In this document: in pieces, positions 26,506-32,144 of the stretch | Layout of the letters: every line of letters begins with the position of its first letter | Numbering within the stretch: the stretch's first letter is position 1 | From: Bacillota bacterium | GTDB lineage: Bacteria; Bacillota; Clostridia; Peptostreptococcales; Anaerovoracaceae | DNA length: 32,144 nucleotides | Direction of reading: 5' to 3' | Assembly (NCBI GenBank): GCA_030530285.1 | Contig: JAUMVD010000022.1 | Span: 1 to 32,144 of the forward strand | Made by a program: the position numbers and the translations under genes | Notes under the pieces: generated by a model | What the model saw: the letters and a program-made list of their open reading frames with translations, nothing else | Databases searched by the model: none | Told to the model about the DNA's origin: nothing

Positions 26506-27423
26506 ATGAAAATAGTCATACTTGACGGACACACGATCAATCCCGGCGATCTCAGCTGGGATGTACTGAAGCAATACTGCGATGAGCTGACGGTCTATGA
26601 AAAGACCGATCCGGAAGACATCTTATCGCGCATAGGTGACTGCGAAATCGTCATGACCAGTAAGTGCGGCATGACCCGGGAAATACTGTCACAGGCACCT
26701 AACCTCAGATACATCGGCGAAACCGCCACGGGATATAACAACATAGATATTGAAGCTGCCAGAGAACTGGGCATTGCTGTCGCGAACATTCCCGCGTACT
26801 CTACCGATGCGGTGGCGCAGCACGCCATCGCGCTGATGCTGGAGATCTCCAACAATGTGGGTCTCCACAACGCGGGCATCCAGGCCGGCAAATGGGCCGC
26901 CAGCGAGTACTTCTGCTACTGGGATAAACCCATCTGCCTTTTGGCAGGCAAAAGCCTCGGCATTATCGGTTACGGCGCTATCGGCAAACGCGTTGCCGAG
27001 ATCGCGGGCGCGCTGGGCATGACCATTCATGTGTACAGTCAGGATAAGGAAGCGGCGATGAAGTCGGACTTCCTGACCCTCCACTGCCCTCTCACAACGG
27101 AAAACGCCGGGTTTATCAACGAAGATTTCATCAACGGGATGAAACCCGGCGCCGTGCTGATCAACACCGCCAGAGGCGGGCTTTTGAACGAAGAAGATGT
27201 GGCGCAGGCACTGAAGGACGGACGCCTGTCAGCGGCCGGTCTGGACGTGCTGACGACGGAACCTCCGGCTGCGGATTGCCCGCTGATCGGACTGGATAAC
27301 TGCATCCTGACGCCTCACATCGCCTGGGCGCCTAAGGAAATGCGCATCACCGTTATTGATGTACTGGCGAAAAATCTCGCCGCGTGGCTGAACAATGAAA
27401 CACTCAACCGAGTCGACTTATAA
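26506..27423 (+). CDS. D-2-hydroxyacid dehydrogenase, glycerate-dehydrogenase-like
   Basis: An NAD(P)-dependent reductase of the D-isomer 2-hydroxyacid family, probably hydroxypyruvate/glycerate type, judging from the LDGHTINPGDLSWD opening. The 305-residue protein has the cofactor loop GYGAIGK (155-161), the catalytic Arg in NTARGG (R223), Glu in TTEPP (E252) and His in PHIAW (H271). The piece between the second and fourth strands of the cofactor domain (HVYSQDKEAAMKSDFLTLHC) is about 15 residues shorter than is usual, so the adenosine pocket may be altered. GAAGGAGGATA precedes the ATG at ideal distance. It overlaps the PAP2 gene by 29 bases, so the two form a small operon. Confidence 0.92.
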   Translation: MKIVILDGHTINPGDLSWDVLKQYCDELTVYEKTDPEDILSRIGDCEIVMTSKCGMTREILSQAPNLRYIGETATGYNNIDIEAARELGIAVANIPAYSTDAVAQHAIALMLEISNNVGLHNAGIQAGKWAASEYFCYWDKPICLLAGKSLGIIGYGAIGKRVAEIAGALGMTIHVYSQDKEAAMKSDFLTLHCPLTTENAGFINEDFINGMKPGAVLINTARGGLLNEEDVAQALKDGRLSAAGLDVLTTEPPAADCPLIGLDNCILTPHIAWAPKEMRITVIDVLAKNLAAWLNNETLNRVDL

Positions 27424-27859
27424 CAAAATCATCATCATGACTGACATGATACTGACCAGGACCGTGTATCTCATATACCCGGCCCTTCTCATTTATCTTG
27501 CCATCAAAAGAGAGCCTGAAATTCTGCAGGCTCTTCTCGTTCCGGGTATTTCCTTTATACTCGTCAGTGCGTTCCGCTACATTCTCAACGCGCCCCGTCC
27601 CTATGAAGTCACGGGCCGGGAGCCGATCATAAAGCGCAAAGGCACCGGCAAGTCTTTTCCCAGCAGGCACACGTTTTCCACTTTTGTCATCGCCGTAACG
27701 GTCTTTTATTTCTGGCCGGTCTGGGGCATCCTGACCGGGATCGCCGGAGCTTTGCTTGCTACTGCCAGAGTGCTGGGCGGCGTACATTTCTTAAGAGACG
27801 TGATCGCCGGAGCCGCTATCGGTATCGGCTGCGGCATCATCGGGTTCTACGTGATCTGA
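27395..27859 (+). CDS. PAP2-family membrane phosphatase
   Basis: A 154-residue integral membrane phosphatase of the type 2 phosphatidic acid phosphatase superfamily, acting on lipid phosphates or undecaprenyl pyrophosphate. The three-part catalytic signature is visible: NAPRPYE, FPSRHTFS with the catalytic His, and ARVLGGVHFLRDV with the second His. About four hydrophobic helices are present, fewer than in full-length members. The ATG at 27395 lies inside the upstream dehydrogenase gene without a clear ribosome binding site; a second ATG at 27437 is possible. The stop codon touches that of the converging QueG-like gene with no gap. Confidence 0.85.
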   Translation: MKHSTESTYNKIIIMTDMILTRTVYLIYPALLIYLAIKREPEILQALLVPGISFILVSAFRYILNAPRPYEVTGREPIIKRKGTGKSFPSRHTFSTFVIAVTVFYFWPVWGILTGIAGALLATARVLGGVHFLRDVIAGAAIGIGCGIIGFYVI

Positions 27860-28645
27860 TCACTCTTCGCTCTTGAATCTGAAGCAAAGGCCGCAAATGT
27901 CAGGATCCGGGATCCTCTTATTGCGGGTGGCACAGTAAGCGAGACATTTTTTCTTATCGATGCCTTTGCCGGAAATCGCCGCTGCCGGGCATGCAGCGAT
28001 CATATCCTCGCCGCAGGCAACGTCAGCCAGATCCTCATAGCAAAAGGCTGCTTTGATTTTTCTTACCTCTTCATCCAGTTCTTCCATCGTCATTTCAGGA
28101 CATTCATCAGCGTACAGGCCGTCGGTTATGGTGGTTCCTATGCTGGCGATGAATCCATCCTTCGTATGGAAGGATCCGGCAGGTCCGATGCTGCCTATGC
28201 CGGCCATGTAGGCCACGATCTTACTGGACCAGGCGGGCATGTGCATGTCCATGTTCCAGTCGCTTGATACTCCCGTGATGGATGAAAGTCTGCCCATTTT
28301 GGACAGTGATTCTTTGATGGATTTGTTGATGAACTGAGCCAGCATCGCGGACTGGTAATAGGCCTTCTCCCATCTCTGTGCGTCAGGGCCGTTTGCCTTC
28401 AGGTCGGCCTCGACATCTTCCAGTACGGGTACATAGTGGACGATGATGGTGTGTCCCGGATTGTAGATTGCCTTCGGATGCTCCGTGATGTCTTCCATAT
28501 AAAGCCTGTCAAACAGCGGATGGAATATATTCACATACTCTATAACGGGCTCGCCGAAGCGCACCGATACTTCAGGCCTTTGCTGGTACTGCTCTACCGT
28601 TTCTCTCACATTTCTTTCTATGAATTTTTTTGGATCTCTTGCCAT
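27860..28645 (-). CDS. QueG-related iron-sulfur protein (possible corrinoid binder)
   Basis: A 261-residue protein that resembles the epoxyqueuosine reductase/reductive dehalogenase fold. GIGSIGPAGSFHTKDGFIAS matches the place of QueG's cobalamin-binding core, and ITDGLYADECPEM the strand before its clusters. The C-terminus holds several Cys (ACGEDMIAACPAAAISG, KKCLAYC, DICGLC) that could hold one or two iron-sulfur clusters, but the classic twin CxxCxxCxxxCP ferredoxin pattern is incomplete. It is also shorter than QueG. The substrate is unknown; calling it true QueG would overreach. GAGGTG precedes the ATG. It follows the DUF2207 gene by 18 bases, probably in one transcript. Confidence 0.7.
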   Translation of the reverse strand: MARDPKKFIERNVRETVEQYQQRPEVSVRFGEPVIEYVNIFHPLFDRLYMEDITEHPKAIYNPGHTIIVHYVPVLEDVEADLKANGPDAQRWEKAYYQSAMLAQFINKSIKESLSKMGRLSSITGVSSDWNMDMHMPAWSSKIVAYMAGIGSIGPAGSFHTKDGFIASIGTTITDGLYADECPEMTMEELDEEVRKIKAAFCYEDLADVACGEDMIAACPAAAISGKGIDKKKCLAYCATRNKRIPDPDICGLCFRFKSEE

Positions 28646-28663
28646 TGTTTCACCTCGAATCTT

Positions 28664-30496
28664 TTACCAGGATCCTCCACCGCCGCCGCCAAAGCCGCCG
28701 CCGGAGAAGCCGCCTCCGCCGCCTCCGACACTGCTGCCGATATCGCCGGCGATGTCTGCGCCGATAGCCTTATAGTAATCTCCAACCGTGGAACTGATTC
28801 CGCTGGTGGAAGTCATGAACATGTATCGTGGGAAGAAGATATCGTAATATCCGCCATCACTCTCATACCAGGAAGGCTGCGGTATCTTGAAATCCGCGAA
28901 TTTATCCGCCCACTTATTGGACATTCCGAATACGAATGCATACGGCATGATATTGAAATAATATTCCGGGTCTTCTTCTGCCAGGGTCTTTAGCCTGTCA
29001 TACTCGGCAGTCTTGATGAAATCCTTGAAGCCCATCACTCTGCCGTATATATCGTTGTTTGCTCTCTGTCTTACGAACATGGTGGCGATGATCGCGGCGA
29101 CGATGGTCACGATGAACACCAGCGCCATGAGCGTGACATACCTGGAAATAATGAAGGCATGGATCAAGATGAAACAGATGAGCACTATGGCGTTGATCAC
29201 AAACTTCACCGGTTTCTTCCTGCCGCCGAATGAATCCGCCTTTCGCACCAGCATGTGGGCCAGCGTTCCTGTAATCAGTCCTGTGATCACGGTCAGTACC
29301 ATGATCCAGAAACCGCCGAATCCGTAGTATGCCGCAAAGCCTCCCGCCAGGATCGGAATCAGGTAGCAGATGACCGTGCCGACAGCTCTGCCTGCCTTTG
29401 ATTTGCCTGTAAATGCCGGCGTTTTGCTGAAGGAATCTTTCACATCGCTGTTGATCCCCGCCAGCACTTCGCCCAGACCATCCGGCAGGTGCTTCAAATC
29501 GACCTCGTCCCGTCCCGCAAACAAAGCCCTGAATATGGCCTTTGCATGAGACTTCTCGCTTTTGTCGATTTGCGCGGTCTTGATCACTTTGAATTTTTTC
29601 TTTTCTTCGCCGACGACCTTCAGGTACCCCTTGTTGGCGAAGTACATGAACATGGCCGCCACGTCTTTGCTCTCGATTTTATCGTTGGCGATGTAGTCCA
29701 CCTGCAGCGGATCCATGCCATCCGGAGGATAGAATTCCACGGGTTTCACGACGCCTTTGTCACGTCCGACCGCGCCCCAAAGCCCCAGCATCAGAGCAGC
29801 CAGCGCGCCCAGTATGCCGTAAGCGCCCGGAAGCGTCGTTGACCGGTCCAGAGGATTTTCCCAGTAGCCTTCCGGAAGGTCCGCTCTAATGGTCAGGCCG
29901 ACGCCCTGCGGAACCGTATCTCTGGAAACGGCCGTGAGGCTTTTGCCATCCTCGGAAACCAGGAAGTATCCTTCGTCAGCCGCATCCTTGTATCTGCCGG
30001 AGAACACCTCGATGTCGTCGATTTTCTTAGGGAAGGTGATTGTCGCTTTAGCGTTTTCTATCTCCGTGCCCCAGCCTGTCGGGATGAGATCGATGGCCAG
30101 CATGTCTTTCGCATCATCGCTGTCTTTGTAGCCGACGATATCGTAGGAGATCCTGTAAGTCTGTCTCCCGTCTACGTAGTAGTCGCCGGAGCCGATCTTG
30201 ATGACCAGACTGCTGTTCTCGGTGTAGGTTTCGTACTCGTATCCCTGCACCCTCACATGCTTGATGGCGTAGAGATTCCCGCCTTCCGGGATATATCTGT
30301 AGATACCATGACGCGCTTCATAGAAGTCGACATTGATCTCTTCACTCACGTGAAAGACATGGTCCGCGTCGGTGGTGATATCCACATTGAATTCATCTGT
30401 CGTATATCCGCCGCTGTCTGCAAATACCGCTGCCGGCATGAACACGGTCAGGAGCATTACTGCTGCGATTGCGGCTATGATCTTGATTCTTTTCAT
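28664..30496 (-). CDS. DUF2207 membrane protein with Gly-rich tail
   Basis: A 610-residue membrane protein of the DUF2207 family. It has a signal peptide (about 1-26, ending AVFA), an extracellular beta-rich domain (about 30-215) with FHVSEEINVDFYEARHGIYRYIP typical of the family, and a helix near 222-245. A cytoplasmic part with IESKDVAAMFMYFANKGYL follows, then two or three pairs of helices (about 370-470). The tail is very rich in Gly and ends in GGGGGSW. The family's function is not known; the Gly-rich end is common in it. AGGTAAAAAGCA precedes the ATG, and a promoter with TTGGAC and TATCAT lies upstream. Confidence 0.88.
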   Translation of the reverse strand: MKRIKIIAAIAAVMLLTVFMPAAVFADSGGYTTDEFNVDITTDADHVFHVSEEINVDFYEARHGIYRYIPEGGNLYAIKHVRVQGYEYETYTENSSLVIKIGSGDYYVDGRQTYRISYDIVGYKDSDDAKDMLAIDLIPTGWGTEIENAKATITFPKKIDDIEVFSGRYKDAADEGYFLVSEDGKSLTAVSRDTVPQGVGLTIRADLPEGYWENPLDRSTTLPGAYGILGALAALMLGLWGAVGRDKGVVKPVEFYPPDGMDPLQVDYIANDKIESKDVAAMFMYFANKGYLKVVGEEKKKFKVIKTAQIDKSEKSHAKAIFRALFAGRDEVDLKHLPDGLGEVLAGINSDVKDSFSKTPAFTGKSKAGRAVGTVICYLIPILAGGFAAYYGFGGFWIMVLTVITGLITGTLAHMLVRKADSFGGRKKPVKFVINAIVLICFILIHAFIISRYVTLMALVFIVTIVAAIIATMFVRQRANNDIYGRVMGFKDFIKTAEYDRLKTLAEEDPEYYFNIMPYAFVFGMSNKWADKFADFKIPQPSWYESDGGYYDIFFPRYMFMTSTSGISSTVGDYYKAIGADIAGDIGSSVGGGGGGFSGGGFGGGGGGSW

Positions 30497-30547
30497 TGCT
30501 TTTTACCTGTTTCTCTAACCATATCCCAATTTTAACTCCCAATTCTA

Positions 30548-30577
30548 ATGATATAGCAATTTCGCGCATCCGTCCAA
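30548..30577 (-). promoter_or_regulatory. Predicted promoter of the DUF2207 gene
   Basis: TTGGAC (30572-30577), 18 bases, TATCAT (30548-30553), just downstream of the rubredoxin terminator and about 50 bases ahead of the DUF2207 start. Confidence 0.5.
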
Positions 30578-30586
30578 TCATTTTGG

Positions 30587-30617
30587 CAAAACAAAAGCAG
30601 GACCCGCGGCCCTGCTT
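30587..30617 (-). terminator. Rho-independent terminator of the rubredoxin gene
   Basis: AAGCAGGGCC and GGTCCTGCTT form a 10-bp stem (one G-U pair) around a GCG loop at 30595-30617, followed by TTGTTTT in the minus direction. It lies about 90 bases after the rubredoxin stop, past the 13-bp repeats. Confidence 0.85.
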
Positions 30618-30644
30618 CATTGTGTTGGTTCGCTACGGGATATA

Positions 30645-30709
30645 CCTGTTTGGTATATCTGATTGGTTTGCCTGTCAGGCTTACCTGTCTGGCTTGCCTG
30701 TCTGGCTTA
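30645..30709. repeat. Five tandem 13-bp repeats at the 3' end of the rubredoxin gene
   Basis: Exactly five 13-base units: CCTGTTTGGTATA, TCTGATTGGTTTG, CCTGTCAGGCTTA, CCTGTCTGGCTTG, CCTGTCTGGCTTA. Units nearest the gene are almost identical; the far ones have drifted. The last unit contains the TAA stop of the rubredoxin gene (as TTA on the plus strand), and the array fills the space towards its terminator. Confidence 0.75.
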
Positions 30710-30877
30710 CTGCTCTGAAAACTTGTCCTTAGGAACGCCGCAGATCGGGCACTTGAATCCAGCCGGAACATCTTCCCATGCAGTACCAGGTTCGATACCT
30801 TCATCAGGCAGTCCTTCTTCTTCCTTGTATTCCCATCCACAAATATCACATGCGTAAATCTTGAATTCCTTATCCAT
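30707..30877 (-). CDS. Rubredoxin
   Basis: A 56-residue one-iron electron carrier of anaerobes; serves oxygen and peroxide defence (rubrerythrin, flavodiiron proteins) or other redox enzymes. Both Cys knuckles that bind the Fe(Cys)4 site are present, YACDICGWEY near residues 8-17 and FKCPICGVPKDKF near 41-53. The aromatic residues and the GIEPGTAWEDVPAGF middle are typical. AAGGAGGG precedes the ATG. It has its own promoter, with 11-bp phased repeats upstream, and its own terminator. It is too short for most ORF lists, but there is no doubt about the call. Confidence 0.97.
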   Translation of the reverse strand: MDKEFKIYACDICGWEYKEEEGLPDEGIEPGTAWEDVPAGFKCPICGVPKDKFSEQ

Positions 30878-30908
30878 TGTCGCCCTCCTTGGTTTTTTTG
30901 TTTTTCAT

Positions 30909-30936
30909 ATTGTAACATATCTGAACTGTTTCGCAA
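30909..30936 (-). promoter_or_regulatory. Predicted promoter of the rubredoxin gene
   Basis: TTGCGA (30931-30936), 16 bases, TACAAT (30909-30914), about 30 bases ahead of the start codon. The -35 box is imperfect, as is common at activator-dependent promoters, and three phased repeats end three bases upstream of it. Confidence 0.5.
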
Positions 30937-30939
30937 ATA

Positions 30940-30972
30940 TTTTCAAGTGCTTTTCAAGCGCTTTTCAGGTGC
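30940..30972 (-). promoter_or_regulatory. Three 11-bp phased direct repeats upstream of the rubredoxin promoter
   Basis: Three head-to-tail units on the minus strand: GCACCTGAAAA, GCGCTTGAAAA, GCACTTGAAAA. The period of 11 bases is one DNA helical turn, and the array ends three bases before the -35 box. Response regulators of the OmpR/PhoB class bind direct repeats with this spacing, so an activator site is likely. No response regulator gene is in the window. Confidence 0.5.
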
Positions 30973-30973
30973 C

Positions 30974-31069
30974 TTATTGGTTGGACAGCGGGCAGGAAAT
31001 GTCGCGTGTGTCTTCGCCGCAGGCAACGCACATTGATTCCGTATAGCATAATTCCAAAGGCTCAATCAT
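30974..31069 (-). CDS. Possible 31-residue Cys-rich small protein
   Basis: The rest of the 324-base gap between rubredoxin and the LRR gene holds one small frame of 31 codons. The product has four Cys, with CVACGED as a knuckle and SCPLS near the end, and resembles the small zinc-finger-like proteins often overlooked in annotation. There is no ribosome binding site before the ATG, and its stop is two bases from the phased repeats, so it would need its own promoter. It may be a chance frame. Confidence 0.25.
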   Translation of the reverse strand: MIEPLELCYTESMCVACGEDTRDISCPLSNQ

Positions 31070-31097
31070 TAGATGACACGCACATCTATATAATTAA

Positions 31098-31128
31098 TTA
31101 GACATTAGTCAATCACTTCATATATAAT
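31098..31128 (+). promoter_or_regulatory. Weak promoter candidate for the LRR protein gene
   Basis: A perfect TATAAT at 31123-31128; the best -35 is TTAGAC (31098-31103) at a long 19-base spacing. TAATTAGAC is repeated on both sides of the -10 box (31095-31103 and 31134-31142), which may mark a regulator site. Confidence 0.35.
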
Positions 31129-31201
31129 GATAGTAATTAGACGAGGGGTAGAAAACAACGTATAGAATAGGTAAACACAAGTGAAAGGGTGATGGAACGC
31201 T

Positions 31202-32144
31202 ATGAAGTACAAACGCAAAATCACTGTAGCCATCGTTATGGCGGCACTTATGGTTTTTTCTCTGATTCCGGGCTGCGCGTTTGCGGACGAAGGGAACATG
31301 ACTCACGATGGTCTCACCTTTAAGGTGATGGACGAAAACGGTCTTCCTTATGCGGTAGTCACCGGATACGAAAGCATTCCCGAGGATGGAGTTGTAGAGA
31401 TTCCTGCCTCGCTTGAATGGAATGGCAACCCGGTTCCTGTTACCACTATCGGGGAAAGTGCTTTTGTCGATGCCGAAGCGCTCACATCCGTGAAGATCCC
31501 TGATACGATAACAGAGATCCGCAACCGGGCATTCATGTCTACAGGTCTGAAAGAAATAGAGATCCCTGCATCGGTCGTGACGATCGGCGCTTATAAGCCC
31601 TTTGGATTCCGCGAAACAATCAAGGACCCGGAATCATTCTTCCCTGTAATCGAATTTATTCCGGTTGAAGGCTTTGTGATTCACGGCGTCACCGGCTCTG
31701 CTGCGCAGACTTACGCGACGGAAAACAACATCAGCTTTGCTCCCGTAATATTTGATATCAGCCGCGCCTTCCAGGGTGTGGAGCTCGATGCTCAGATCTA
31801 TACAGGAAAAGCGCTGCAGCCGGTTCCGGCCATTAGTCCTGACAGCGACATCGTTGAAGGGCGCGACTACACGATCGAATATCAGAATAACGTGGCCGTT
31901 GGAACAGCCTGCATGACGATAACAGGAATGGGCAACTACGCGGGGACTATTGATCTGCCTTTTGCGATCAACCCTAAAAGCACATCAATCAAAAAGCTTT
32001 CGAGAGGTAAAACCACGCTTACCGTTAAGTGGTATAAAAAGACCCTCAAAATGAACCAATCCAGAATAACCGGTTATGAGGTTGAGCTCTCCAGAACGCC
32101 TTCATTTGATCAGGAGGACCTGCGCCATTTCAAAGTGAAGGGTC
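31202..32144 (+). CDS. BspA-like leucine-rich-repeat surface protein (runs off the window)
   Basis: At least 314 residues, open to the end of the window. A signal peptide (1-28, ending GCAFA) is followed by a short BspA-type LRR block (about 75-140: TIGESAFVDAEALTSVKIPD and TEIRNRAFMSTGLKEIEIPA). An Ig-like ligand domain (about 195-262, YTGKALQPVPAI and NYAGTIDLPFAINP) comes next, then the start of a fibronectin III domain (KKLSRGKTTLTVKW, RITGYEVELSR). The last two modules match the end of the giant surface protein at 12-17 kb. BspA-like repeats serve in adhesion and host-protein binding. The ribosome binding site is only a loose GGGTGATG. The missing 3' end prevents any statement on its anchor. 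Confidence 0.9.
   Translation, partial: MKYKRKITVAIVMAALMVFSLIPGCAFADEGNMTHDGLTFKVMDENGLPYAVVTGYESIPEDGVVEIPASLEWNGNPVPVTTIGESAFVDAEALTSVKIPDTITEIRNRAFMSTGLKEIEIPASVVTIGAYKPFGFRETIKDPESFFPVIEFIPVEGFVIHGVTGSAAQTYATENNISFAPVIFDISRAFQGVELDAQIYTGKALQPVPAISPDSDIVEGRDYTIEYQNNVAVGTACMTITGMGNYAGTIDLPFAINPKSTSIKKLSRGKTTLTVKWYKKTLKMNQSRITGYEVELSRTPSFDQEDLRHFKVKG

Noticed and set aside
30645..30709. The repeat array as a CRISPR
   Set aside because: Units are only 13 bases, directly adjacent without spacers, and no cas gene is near.

Overview
The window looks like a chromosomal piece of an anaerobic Gram-positive bacterium of the class Clostridia. The clues are strong AGGAGG-type ribosome binding sites, a clostridial glycolysis operon, a membrane pyrophosphatase, fused FeoA-FeoB, rubredoxin, and large secreted proteins built from GLUG, fibronectin III, leucine-rich and Cys-pair modules. 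A relative of Mogibacterium or Anaerovoracaceae would fit, but that is only an impression. Both ends cut through genes. The first 55 bases do not belong to the gene they interrupt and look like the edge of a repeated element, so position 1 may be an assembly break.

Region 1 (1-9.3 kb, all minus strand). Read 5' to 3', the order is rpoN (sigma-54), gap, pgk, tpiA, eno, secG, hppA, and then rnr, broken after about 220 residues. This is the conserved glycolysis-secG-rnr neighbourhood. Sigma-54 stands where a CggR-type repressor is often found, no phosphoglycerate mutase lies between tpiA and eno, and a pyrophosphatase sits between secG and rnr.

Region 2 (9.4-20.2 kb, minus strand) is the accessory heart of the window. 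A promoter whose -35 box lies inside a perfect palindrome is followed directly by a cobalamin riboswitch and its terminator. These control a translationally coupled operon: a DUF4430 protein (transcobalamin beta-domain fold), a lipoprotein with an alpha/alpha-toroid (like the alpha domain of intrinsic factor), and a MoxR ATPase. I read this as a split, bacterial intrinsic-factor-like corrinoid capture system at the cell surface. The MoxR gene is cut after about 80 codons and runs straight into a giant surface protein that has lost its own 5' end, which marks a deletion or a chimeric join. A further secreted protein with a DUF4430-like domain follows.

Region 3 (20.3-26.4 kb, minus strand) holds housekeeping genes in two operons: rdgB-yihY-feoAB, and hom-(SEC-C protein)-trmL, the latter with its own promoter and a strong terminator.

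Region 4 (26.5-32.1 kb). Two plus-strand genes (a glycerate-dehydrogenase-like enzyme and a PAP2 phosphatase) meet two minus-strand genes (a QueG-related protein and a DUF2207 membrane protein) stop codon to stop codon. Next come a rubredoxin gene too short for routine ORF lists, with 11-bp phased repeats at its promoter and 13-bp tandem repeats at its 3' end, a tiny Cys-rich ORF, and a BspA-like leucine-rich-repeat surface protein that leaves the window. I saw no rRNA, tRNA or CRISPR array.
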